45,357 nucleotides of DNA from Welwitschia mirabilis (Eukaryota; Gnetophyta; Gnetopsida; Welwitschiales). The notes beneath the pieces were generated by a model. The model did no database searches and was not told where the DNA came from. It saw only the letters and a program-made list of their open reading frames with translations. Made by a program: the position numbers and the translations under genes. Where the stretch lies: positions 90,119,929 through 90,165,285 of the forward strand of contig JBOZIK010000001.1 in assembly GCA_051453625.1 (NCBI GenBank), in the 5' to 3' direction. Shown here piece by piece: positions 1 through 12,800 of this stretch. The stretch's first letter is position 1. Every line of letters starts with the position of its first letter.

Positions 1-3000
1 AAACAAAGTGACACAAGTAAGCATGCAAGGCCAAATTTGGTTATTTGGATTAAAAAAAATAGAAGAAGAATAGTTTAATGATCCAACCGAGGAAGCTAAA
101 TAAACTCACTATATGGAATAGTTGGATTCAGTGAAAGGGGAATCAAGCATGGAAACATGCAATATATAGTGAAATAATGTTGCAGCAAGATGGTGTAAAC
201 TTGTGGCTTGCGCTTTTTGGAATTAAAAGGAAAAAAACACCATAGATGAATAAACATGTTCCAGTATCATCTGACGCACATTTTCGGTAGAGATGTTACA
301 CACTTCCTTAATGTTACACAATAAGTTTGTAATGCCATGAACCTCCAACTAAAAATGGCAAAGACTGAAAAAGCTAATGCTTTGAGACAAAAAAGCACAC
401 TCATCTAATGCACCAAATGCAAGCCAAGAAAAACCAAATTTTAGAAAGGAAAAAGGCACTATGCCTACCATGAAATCTTTTGCTATTAGGCCACAGCAGA
501 AGCACGAAAAGCCCTCTTTGACTTCTTCAAGTGCTAGGGGAGGAATCCATTCCTCCAATTAGAGAACAGGTAATTTATAGTTGTATACTTCCTAAATTCT
601 GGTTGAATAATAACAAATATGAGTTTTTTTTTTTCATTGTCGTAAATGCCTCTTCTCCCCAAGCAACCTTGGAGAGCATGGGTTTTTGGACTTGAAGAGA
701 CCATGATCTTGGTTACCCTGTTTTAGTAGGTATTTTATATTATTGTGACATTCCATTTAATGTATTAAAGTCACTATACTGTATTACACATGATTCAGCT
801 TGCAGTTGATTTAGGAACTAGTCATAAAGGCTTTAATTACAATCACGTTCAAGAGCCAACATTAAAGAAGAAATATGAGCTACAACAATCTCCCAATTTA
901 GTCTTTGTTTCCTTTTTGTTTTCAATTGCATATTTGATACTTTTATAAATGTAATTTATTTTTATTTTTTTTGTTTTAAACGTTGAATGTGTAGAAAATT
1001 GGATGCTAAAGTTGAAACCTACAATAAAGATTGGGATACAATTGGCTGCACGATAATGCTTCATAGTTGGACTGATGCTAAAGCAAGAATTCATGTCAAC
1101 ATTTGGTTAGCTGGTAGCATGAATACTATATTCTTAAAGATCATCAATTTCATGGCTTATGTGAGACATAGCCAATATCTTTCAGGTATTTTGGGTGATG
1201 TTATAGAGGAGATTGGACCTCAAGAGTTTTGTAGTTGTAAAAAATCATTCAATAGCATATGTCAAATTTGGAAGAGAAATTAAAGCCAAAATATCATCAC
1301 ACATGCTAGACAACATACACAGCTTATTACATGACTCTATTCTTGGACGATATTGCCAAAGTGCCATGGGTAAGTTCTTGTCATATTACTAGCATACCTT
1401 TTGTTTTCTTCAAAGTGAATTTTGTTTTTTTGACTATGTTCATTTCTATTTTTTATGCAGATCAAAGGAGTAGGGCAAAAGTGTGCTATAATCATGAAAT
1501 TTATTTATACCCATTTTGTCACTTATGCACTCTTCATGAACTTTAGCAAAGGAAGAGAAATTGCAAGGAGGAGGAAAACAAGATTCGCTAGCAATTCGAT
1601 AGCTCTCTCTAGTATTCTTGAAATGAAAAATGCAATCAAACAAATATTCATTTCTAACTGGTGGATAAGACAATCCAGCAAGTTAAAAGATGCTTGAATT
1701 GTGTGTTTGTTTTCTCTTTTTTTTTCGTTTTTCAATTTAGAGTCTTACAACTCATGCCATGTCACGTGTTCATTGACTTGACATATTGAATGTAGTGCAA
1801 CTTAGATGACTTTAAGAGGTTGCAAGATTCAAATGGTGGCACTAAGGTGTATAACATTGTCTTTGGTCATTATCTAAATTTTGGCATTTTAATGTGTGCT
1901 CTTTTACTCCACTTGTTCACTATTTGCTTTTTGGTAAGAATGGTTGCCAATCCATTGGTTACCTTCTTGAAGCCATGGATAGGGCAAAAGAATACAAAAT
2001 CCTATTACAAGCATAACACGACAAAGTCCATGGAGATTTAGAGCATTGTAGATCAAAGACAGAGTAAGATTCACAAGCCAATTCATGCAATTGGATATTT
2101 GTGTGCTTATTCAACCACCTTTTGTTTATGTGCCTAGCTTTAATAAACTTTACAGTAAGATCAAGGATAGATTTTTAGATATTGTTGAAAAGGATCTAAG
2201 AGATGCTAAGGCACAAACAACATGCTTTGAAGAGTAACAGCGTTATTTACATGGTACATGCCCCTGGAATAATAACGAAGCAATGCCAACAAGAAAGGTT
2301 ATGAAGCCAAGAAACATTTACAGAATTTATTGTTTAGTGTTTATACCTTTCATGTTAGTTGCAAAGTGCATTGAACTTAACCACTTGAGTAATTTGCTGA
2401 TATATTGTTTCTTGTTTCCAATTACAAAAGACATCACGATCTCGCATTTATCAAATACAACACTCTTCTTAACAAATGGGGCTTAAAGGGAAATGTGTTG
2501 AAACCACTGACCTCGACAAAATAAATCCCTTGGAGAAGGATATGACAGCACTTGATGATGAGAATGATGAGAAAGATGTGGACATGCAGCATAAGCATGA
2601 GCAAGAGCAGGATTACAGAGAGGCAAAGATTAGATCGATGAGAGGTCTGAGTCAAGTACTAAGATTGCTAAATACGAGATACCAAATAACGTAATCTGGT
2701 TAAGGATGTCAAAGGTACTCATTTATACAGAGACATATAAAATTTATTGATGTAATATGATCTGATGATAAGAGATTAAGACTGCATGCAGAAATATCAA
2801 GTAACATGTAAAACTATGTCAGATGATAAATATCTATCAAAAAGATATGCCATTGGTCTAAGGGATGTCCATGTAAAGATGACTCTTACACAATACATAA
2901 CACAGTAAGTATCAAGCATAGCATAATCCACAATACCTAAAAGTTGTATAGGCTAAAAATAACTCGTTAATCCCATGGGAACGAAGAACTATAAATCCTA

Positions 3001-3771
3001 ACAAGACATACCACATACAATCACAAGAAAACAAAAGTACTAGCATAACTATCTCAGCTAAGTTATATAAGATCTAGCAAGCATAAGTCAAATAGATAAC
3101 ATCACCTAGAGCAATATGCAAACCCATACATCACGCTGCTCTACCATGACATAAGCGATATGCAAAATCATACATCATGATGCTGAGAAAGATGTATTCT
3201 ATCCAAAAACAAACAAAAACCGAAGCAAACGACCTCCAAGATTCATGACTGGGATAGTCATCATCTTGAGATTATCGTAAGCTCTAGATGCTTTGAATTA
3301 AGCTGAAATATTTGAAATCCATGTATAACCTTAAGCTCTGACAAGAAGTTCAGGTATCCTCACCGCTCTCACATCCTTGCACATTGTAGCAGATGCATTA
3401 ACCCATACAAATCTTGAGCCTTCACAAGGATTACTTAGCCAAAAATTCATAAGCCAAAAAGAAGGTGTGCAGTCATGAATTATGATTCCAAAAGAACTTT
3501 CAGGTCATGCCACTTTTCATGTCAATGCCAGTGCACATGCTTTCAAATCATCTGTTTAATTCTAACAATATAAAATATACCATTTTTTGAACTATACAAA
3601 TATGACTAAAGCAGAAAAGTGCAGCAGATTTTCAAATAAATACAACAGTAGTGCATCAAACATTGCCTGTGTTAAACATCACTAAGAAATCAACAAACCA
3701 TATAGTAACAATTCTCATTTCTAGAAATCATTTTTGTCACTGACATTAACAGAGACAATATAATGTCATAC
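1..3771 (-). other. GYRA intron after exon j (runs off the window)
   Basis: At least 3,771 bp of AT-rich sequence. The hAT transposase relic at 987-2150 occupies its middle. Outside it, at 1-986 and 2151-3771, I recognise no gene, RNA or clear repeat. A 72-codon acidic ORF at 2476-2694 follows the relic on the same strand and could be its tail, but I see no diagnostic motif. Confidence 0.6.
987..2150 (+). pseudogene. hAT-family transposase relic (DUF659-type core)
   Basis: hAT transposases cut and paste DNA flanked by short inverted repeats. At 987-1200 the translation contains DWDTIGCTIMLHSWTDAKAR and then GDVIEEIGPQ, the pattern of the DUF659/RNase H-like core found in plant hAT-derived genes. 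After a frame change, 1200-1290 gives AYVKFGREIKAK, and 1331-1370 gives LDDIAKVPWV, the usual LEDIAK(V/I)PWV string. 1455-1690 gives KFIYTH, FSKGREIARRRKTRFASNSI and LSSILEMKNAIKQIF, colinear with hAT proteins. Weaker similarity (LLEAMDRAKE, KIHKPIHAIGYLCAYSTTF) continues in shifted frames to about 2150. Several stops and frame changes mean it is dead. It sits inside a GYRA intron, antisense to GYRA. No flanking inverted repeats or target duplication were found. Confidence 0.75.
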
Positions 3772-3865
3772 CCTCTTTTAGGAGTCTGATTGCTTCTGCA
3801 TTGCTTTTAGATTTCCTAATAATACCAATAACATTATCAACGTTGTCCAAACCGACAAGAACACC
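3772..3865 (-). CDS. GYRA: GYRA exon j (last exon in window)
   Basis: 94 bp, 31 codons plus one base: [20 protein letters not shown] then [11 protein letters not shown] and a split codon. It matches GyrA G...AL.NID.VI..IR.S. The acceptor is cgtttacag, the donor gtatgaca. The next exon, expected to carry the LTxxQAxAIL(D/E)xxLRRLT block, is not in 1-3771. Confidence 0.93.
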
Positions 3866-6800
3866 CTGTAAACGAATTCCATAATTAGTGAGAAGCACAT
3901 GGTGAAACAATGCCATGAAAGAATTATTAGACTTTACACATTAGGTAAATATCTATAATCTATACACATTTTTTATTTTATGGCTAGCCTAGTATGGATG
4001 AGTTCATTCTATTCATTAGGTACTAAGATCATTCCAGATTTATTAGTGAGAGTTTGAGTTAGACTTATCCATTTACTATCACAGATAGGGTAGGTGATCT
4101 CATTAACCAAAAATTTTATCACCTTGTTTGTTACTGCTTCCTTCAAGGTTGGGTTGATTTGCCTTTGACCTTAAGTGCAAGGCTTGAAATTTTCTTTAAG
4201 GTAAATGTGGTTTATACAAACACAAGATTTATGGTATTGTTTTGATGGGTGGTTTCACCAAAATAGACAATGATGAGCTACTTTTGCTGGCATATGATGC
4301 AGAAAAGGGTCCAATTCACCAACTCTTGTAGAACGCTTCGTTCTTGAATTCGAAACCTTACCGTACGCCGTACGTGAACGAAGATGCAGTGTTGTCTCTA
4401 TGTGCATGATGTGTTTCACATTCTGCATTGGGAGAATCTACAGGCAACCCCTACGTGTATGATGGGTGCCCATGAGACCGATTCAAATATCAGATCAGAT
4501 TTTCAAACCTTGCATTTAAGGTCAACAGCGAATCAACCCAGCCTTGAAGGAAGCAGTAACAAACAAGGTGATAAAACTTTTGGTTAATGAGATTATCTAC
4601 CCCATCTCTGATAGTAAATAGATAAGTCTAACTCAAACTCTCACTAATAAATCTAGAGTGATCTGAGAACCTAGTGCATAGAATGAACTCATCCGTACTA
4701 GGCTAGGGGGGAAAATGAAGGAAAGAAAGAAGTTGCATTGCAAAAGGAGATTAAAAAATGCAATAGTTTCTAATAATCAGGATCTGTACCTTTAAAACAT
4801 GTTCTCTCTCTTCAGCAGCTCTTAACTGATACATTGCACGTCGCTCGACAACTGAACACCTAAATTCTACAAAGGCCTGAAAACGAACAGAAAATTCAGC
4901 AACACTTATAAGAAGAAAACGAATATGTCAGAGACAATCACACAGATTGTATGAGAATATCTGGGATTCTTGTAAACTGAAACATAGGGAAAAGAAAATC
5001 AACTTACTATTCCATAAATTATATTGGGTCATTATTTCATATAATTTTTTGAGTGACATCCATATTTGCTTGTCATGGGTAAGTCAACAGTGTTCCATAG
5101 CATAAAACTCATGCTTGGCAATTCACATGTGTATATCATCATCACTTCTAAGGGGAAAAAAGCAGATAATAATCCAAGTAACTGAACATTTATCTCCTAA
5201 AAGGCAAAAACATTCATCACACAAAGAGGGTAAAGGACAAGGCCAGGTTCCACTAAACCCAGTGATACTGAGAATAATCCAACATGCAATGTCAAAATCA
5301 TAAATAAAATTCATTCTTACTGGTAAGGCGTTTTTTCAAATGCACATACAAATGATAAAGCAAGGTAAAGCAACTTCCCCTTAAAAAATTCATTTCTTTA
5401 AACAATAGGTATGTATTATTTTTTGAAAAGAAGCCAAGTACAAAGGAGATCATGCATGTTCCAATAGATGGCAACAACAGTGGGATAGTAACACTGAAGA
5501 TACATAAGCTCTTTGACTCGAAGGATGGCAAACTCTAAAATCTTCAATGGCTCATATACAATAGAAGGGTTAGTGACACATGTAGAGAACAGATTTGCAG
5601 GCTGAAGAACCACCAATTTCAAAACATATAAGCTTGCAGACATATTCCTTTTCATCCAAAGCAAATTACTACTGGGGAGATATCCATTTTAAATCTAGTA
5701 CCACCATACATATAAGCTTGGGGAAAGGACATATGGCCTACACAACCTCAATACAGATACAAAACAGACAAAATTTATGGCTACTTAATACAACTTCTTG
5801 AGAACTATAACTGTTTTATCTAGAGTTTCATTAATTCCTAAGAGAATGATATTTGGTCACTGATTTGGATGATGTATCGTAGGAGGGCATAAGTTATAAG
5901 AGGGCAAAACTCGACTTTGCTCAAATTACATTAACAAATCACATTAAAATTCACATCTTATTGTTTGCAGCATGAGAAGAACTGCTCCAATTTCTCATAA
6001 AGACAGCAACCCTCATATTCAGTTCAAGATGATGCAAGAATGTGGTGTCAAGATGGGACACATTTGATAAGAATCTATGCTGTCCCAATAGGCATTAGTG
6101 TCACCTACTCATTCTCAATACCAAAGCACCCCTTTCTAAATTACAAGAACACACTGACTTCATTCCACAATGTCAAGAAATTTGTTGCTGAACAACAGTG
6201 AAGAACATTGTGCCCATATCCATTAAGATAATGCGCACAGCGCACTCAAAAAAAAATGTGCTGTATGGTCATATGCTACCCAATGACCATGCATACTAAG
6301 CCCTCCATTGTAAATACCTTTACGTACAACAGTAACCTGACGTCATGGCTATGAGGTAAGACACTTCCATTGTTCTCAAGCGCAGTTAGATCTTGATTGC
6401 ATCCTATGAGACAAGAAGATGTGGCTTTATTTAAAAAAGCAATGAAACACCTCTCCTTTTATCCTCAAAATCAATCTCATCAACCCATAGAGATACGCTT
6501 GCAGATATTACATTCCTTTACATATCTTGAACTAAAATATGACATGGTCCTCCTCTATTAATGATATATTTAATTGACTTTTTGCAAGCACAATCTCGTT
6601 AAGTATTATTGCACTTTCTTGTACTTTTGTAATTCGCAATACGTTATTTTTATTAGGGTTGACCCCCAATAATAAACAAAAAAGCTTGCCTGCAATAATT
6701 AGAATATCAAATGCAGAAAATAGAATAGCTCAATGTAATATTATAGTCAGGGTTTGCAAAGCAATAATAAAGGCAACTATGTATTGAAGAATAGACAAAT

Positions 6801-9800
6801 GAGCTGACTGCACTTGGCTATTGAAGAACAGCCTATGTGCTTAAAGATCTTGATAACAAACAGATCTGCACTGTGCTGTTGAAGTAGAGTTCAAAAACCT
6901 GAACCATGTAAATAATTTTTTGTTTTAGTTTTTGGCCTGTCTCTGTTATTGTCTGGATTTCTTATTCATTGTTTTTCACTAGTATCTCCTCTATAATTTT
7001 AATGTTTCTCCAAACTCTCTGCATGTCTGTCCAAACTCTCCAAGTATTGGGTTTTGCAGCCACAGTGAGTTTGCGCATAAGAACTTGCTCAGACGAGTCC
7101 CAGAGTTTTGGACTTTGCTAAGCTCACCAGAATAGCCTAGTTCAACAAGTCCAGAGTGTCTGGCAAGTCCAGCGAGTTCATGACTGCCAAACTTATCTGT
7201 ATTTTTTCCTGAAAAACATTGAACAAAATAGGGGAAAAAAGGAAAAACATGTCCAACTCTAGAGAAAAACATGATATTTTTTATACAATTATGAAAATAA
7301 ATTAACATAGGCCCTATATAAATGACTTAAAAGGACTTTCAACTTGGTTTTTACACCATTAATCATTTAACACGCCAGCAGAGAAGCATTGAAAGGGCTC
7401 TCAACTTTCTTTCTCCAATGCTTTTTCTGTGTTTGTATTATTTTATAGACTGATGGGCAATTCCATACGTAGTTCCACGTTTCTATACATTTTGAGTGTT
7501 TGGAAGCTTCACTAATGAAGAAAATGTTTTGTTGTCTACTTGGTTTGATATCTTATTAATGTCTTTGCAATTTTCTTGTATTTTACTAGTTCTGTAACCT
7601 TGTATATCTTCAAAACTCGCAAATGTTTTTTCAAAAATGACGGAAACCAGTTAATATAACTTCTAATGACAAGCTTGATACACACATTTGTTATGACTAT
7701 GCCTTTCAACCAAGTCTTGCCAAGTTTGCCGATTTTGGCTGACAAGTCCAAGTTCAAGAACAAAACAAGTCTGGTGCTGAGTCTGTGATTCCTTTCTTGA
7801 TGTAATGATGTCAAATCCTATGAGGACTGTAATTGATGAAAATTCCTGGATCATACACTCAGTTGGATGATCTCGAAAGACTCCTCATAAGAAGTGGTTT
7901 TCAGAATCTGATTCTTCTTCAAAAGGTACCGTTTATCTGAGGGAAACTTTAAGAACTTAATCGATCCACATAGGAGTCAATAGGCAAAAACTAAACAACC
8001 ATCACCTTATGTTTTGTGTTGATTGTTTTCAATTTGTTTGTGCTTTTATGTCATATTCTTTAAATTTATCAGCACTACATTATTCCTCCCCATTTTATTA
8101 GTTAATAATTGCACACTACATACCCACATGCATATAGTGTGACAATCCATATAAATAACAACAGAAACAACAACTGAGAACCATCGTCAGGCCTCGAACA
8201 TGTCAGAAGCATAACCATGTCCCTAACTCCTACAGGGGTGATGACAGTACTTCTCGTTCCAAACCCACTTTATGAGCACATGACTAACTAAGTTACCATT
8301 GATATTGCATTTGGTAACAGTGAGGACAAGCATTGTTTCCCATCCTTCTAGTCCCTTACTTCTGCAGTCCTACTTCCTAGAGATGATTTTTTTTACCCCC
8401 TATTTTGAAACACCAGCAATTTGGATGTTAGCAATAAAGGCCTCTTAGTCCAATTTGCTCTAAATAATGGAAGAATAAATTATTATAACCAAACAGACAA
8501 ACACTAGTATAGGTAATATATATTTCCATGTTGAAAATTGAGAGGGGTTCCCATGAAATGTACATTGCATCAAATGATAACATTGCCAATTAGCAAAGGG
8601 AAGCAAAGGAAACGAATGATAAGAAATCCAGATAAAATAAAAATAAAAATAAAAATCTTAACAACAAATAAATTTCACTAATGAGAAACTAAAACAGAAG
8701 CAAAAAGAAGACATTACAAGACATGACCTAAAATGAAGCAGGAATTTCAAGTACTTCTAATGCTACCAACAGTATATGATCACCAGAATTCCTTTTTGCG
8801 TGTCTTTTTCATTAAACATTTGCACTCCCAAACATAACAAAATGCATGTTTTGTCCATGCTTTCATAAATTACACAGACTTTACTACACATGTTTTCACA
8901 TAAATAACAGAAGCAGCTCAGAGCTAATAGGAAGCAAATTTCACAATTTTGGGAAATTAAAACTGTATTCTACTAAACGTCTAGAAAATTGGATCACACA
9001 TCAGAAGATAAGAACTACGTGCATATTGTCTTACATATAAAAGCATTGGCCTTCCAAAGTTCTCAAATTTCTTTAACCCAAAATTTTAAAAAAAAAATGT
9101 GGTCTACTTAATGATCAAAATTTGAGACGTCCAATAGGTGGCTAACAATCAGTCACTTCCCTTGAATAAATAAGTTTATAAAAAAGGACAGAACATTTAC
9201 TAACACATTGTCATCTAAATAAATATATTAAGTCTACAATATATGTTAGCCAACCCAATCTGAATTATCAAAAACACAAAGGCAGTCTTTGTACTAACCT
9301 GAAACATCTCTCTGATACCTATGAGTCGGGGCTGGCCATCTACAATTCTGCCACCAATTATAAAACAAACTTTTGTTAATAACGAAAGACACATAATGTA
9401 TTCTAAACGAGGTCACATGATACCAGATCAAATGAGAGTCCTCCATTATGATTCATTCATATTCATGTATGCTTGGTACAACAGTAAGATGACAACCATA
9501 TAATCCAATATCTTTGCAGAAGACAAGAATTTATCTTAGAAGGATCCAATTATTTCAATTAAACAGGAAAAAACCGTGTGAAAATGCAATGGTAACAACA
9601 AAGATTACTTAAGGCTCACCCAACAATATTGCAGTTAAAATTGGTCTGCAGAGCAGTATGCTTATAGAGATTGTTAAGAATTATGGATGGATCTGAACCT
9701 TTCTTCAGCTGCAATGAATTACTACATTCAATCCATATCATTTAACAAAATGAATTTTCATTATTTCAAATTTGCTGGAAGTCAACAAAATTCTTCTGAG

Positions 9801-12800
9801 AACATACCTCTAACAGTATCCGTATTCCAGAACGATCACTTTCATCTCTTATGTCACTAATACCATCAATATCCTGTAAAGTTTATCTATTTTTTCAACC
9901 ACTCTTTCAAAAATCTAAGGTAAAATAAAAGCATTCAATTAAGAAATGTTATCTCAAAGATCACACGATGCATCAGAAGAAACAAAATAAAATGAAAGCA
10001 ACAGTATTCATCACAAAGAACAACATATAATGACTGTTCAAAATTGTGAAGGCCTATCAACTGATTAGAAATTCACAAGAATGAACCTATACATGAGTAT
10101 CATTCCTGTTATGACAGACTGTTGTAATACAGACCACACATACAAACACACAAGCATACAAGGAAAGCAAGATCGTGCTCCCAATTGCTTATAAAGGATT
10201 TGGACTTGAAAAGGTCCACAGCCATAATTCAATAAGTATTTTCGGATTGGAAGGATTTCTACAATTATTTTGGCATATTCCCGGCAAGTTTGATTTCTAC
10301 TATGTAAAAAATTAAAAAAACACAAAAGGTATAATTGGGCCATTTACATGATAATTGGCTTCCAACTCATTTATCCACGCCAAATGCTTGTTTTATTATT
10401 TCATTTTAGTTCTTTTTAGCTTATACTATTTAAGACTAGTATGAGATTAATAATTCTCACATTTTTCAAAACATAATTGCCGACATTTTGCACCAACATT
10501 TTGTGTTGAGATGACAACATGTCTCCATGACACGACTTTTTTAACCCACCAATATAAATGAATTGCCGACATTTACATCATTGATTATGGTTTTTCTCAA
10601 AGTCAAACTTCAATCCTTTACACAGGATGCACCATTTTTCTTGAATCTTTCAAGCTTCAGACATACCATTAGAAGTCCCAGACATAACATTCGAAGTCCA
10701 GTCATAGAAATTTAGACTATGTACCCAAGAGCACTACACCCACCATAAATTTTCAGAGGTTGTGAGAGATGATATCAAGAGTTCAGAGTTGAAGAAACAA
10801 GCTTGACATAATGTCACCTTTGCAATTGCCAAGAGCCCCTCAAAAGCAATAAAATTGGTTGTTGTAAGATGGCATTCAATAACTGGCAGTAAGATAACAG
10901 CCTCTAGAAAATGGGACTTTGAATCCCTAAGTTGAATGATTGCACACTTCAAAATACACTTCAAAATAATTCCACTCAACTACGGTAATAGATGGAACAT
11001 GCATTAAATTGATTTTCCTAATCAATGAAGTCAGCACTCGAAACTGTTGAATCATGCTTAGCTCTCAATAGCTGATACCACGTCAGTCAACACACATGAG
11101 CTACTTCATAAACAACCATCAAAGCAGTTGAAAAGGTCTTAATAAAGCCACTTCTAGCTCAGTCAAACAATCAATGACATGCAACAAAGGAAGCTCAATC
11201 ACTTAGTTCTTGGGCCACTTATATCATTCATGCAAGCCATAGAAGGTCAGTTGCCCGCCTCCAAACTCTGGCAAACTGACTTATGAGCACAAGATGCACA
11301 AGCAAGTTCAAGACATCGCTACAAGTTCACACTGTTTAAAGCATAGCCTATAATGAAATTTCCAACAGTTCCTCTCGTTTCAATGATTATACAACTTCTT
11401 GCTACCCTTGAAGTGCACCCTTGGGATTGCGTAACACATACCACCCCAAAATGTGATTGCATCATTGAACGACCCATATGTCTCCTTCCTAGTTATTACA
11501 CAGTATCTAATGGATGATGTTCAGAAACAATAACATTGTAAAATAAATATGGAACGCAAAAAAAATGAGATCGAAATTATGCTTTCATGTTAACTTTGAA
11601 ACAGAAATCCATCCATGATGACAATAGAAAAGGAAATAGAATAAGCGTAAGAAGGAATGGTAGTAACAGAATACAAAAGGAGTAAGTCTAATACATATTC
11701 CTAAATTCCAAATTCCGTTAGACAGTCAATGCTCTATTGCAAGTGTTGATATGTGAAGCCAAATTTATTCATTTGTAATGACCCTAACATTATATTTTTA
11801 TGTTGGCCCCATTTTATTATTGTAAAAGGGCGTTGTGTTATAAAACCGTCCTTTTGGGAGTATTAGGTAGAAAAGGGACACATCAAAAAAGGGATGATAC
11901 CTTCTCTAGGGTTTTGGCTGATAGCCCTAATTGGTTGTAACCCTTTGCTTATTTAAAGTGGTGTGAGGGTTGTTTGAACATAGAGTTCTGAGAAACAGCC
12001 TTGCCTGAAGTCTGTTGTTGGCCTGAAGCCCAATTGTTGCCTTGTAATTTCTAAGGAAGATAACAGAGCTCTGCATTGCTTTCCCATAGTTCTTTCACTC
12101 ATTAGGGTTTTCCACATAAATCGTTGTGTCTACGTTTTCTCTCTCTGCATTGTTTAATCGCTTTGTTGTTGTGTATTTCGTAACAACTGGTATCACAGCA
12201 CTAAGTTTTGAAGCTCACATGCTTTAGCAATAAGCTTGGTGTCTGTGAAGCCATATAGTTGAACCACAATGGAGCAATGCAGACTAGCCACAAACCAGTT
12301 GGAGTTGAGAACTGGGTTGTATGGAAGATTTTAATGGAAGACATCCTTTGCCGAAAGGAGTGTGATATTGTCGTAAAGACGGAAGCAGATGCGAAAGCAA
12401 TATCTGAATTGTCTAACGCAAAATGGCTCAAGAAGTACTCTAATGAGGAATCAAAGAAACTTAACAGAAGGGTGTCCCCCTTGATCCGGTCGGGCCTTGA
12501 CAATAAGATTATTCAATCCATAGCCAGATTTCTACACCAGCCAAATCGATATGATCAGCCCCTCAACATGAATCAGTTTTATACCATCAACAAGGTCTTC
12601 AAAATGATGTCCTTTGGTGGAGCATCTTATTTTATTACGTTTATTGATGATTTTAGTTGAAAAACTTGGTTGTTTCCAATTCCCTCGAAAGACAGTCGTT
12701 GACGTTTTCAAATAATTTAGAGCTAGAGTTGGAATGAGTATATAAGTGGTTATATTAATGAATATATATTAAGAATGATACATGGTTCTTAAATGGAAAA

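Noticed and set aside
349-558. Minus-strand ORF with EEVKEGF, considered as the next GYRA exon
   Set aside because: No match to the GyrA block expected next (LTxxQAxAIL...LRRLT) and no suitable splice sites.
4384-4587. Plus-strand ORF of 67 codons
   Set aside because: Half of it is the right arm of the foldback element; no family resemblance.
6991-7308. 105-codon minus-strand ORF
   Set aside because: Lies in the GAGTC-like repeat patch; translation is low in information and has no recognisable motif.
9308-9347. Alternative acceptor for GYRA exon h after ttgtag
   Set aside because: It breaks phase with exon g and loses residues of the conserved GIVDGQPR segment.
10065-10343. 92-codon minus-strand ORF in the giant intron
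   Set aside because: Cys/Leu-rich translation typical of AT-rich non-coding DNA, no start context or homology seen.
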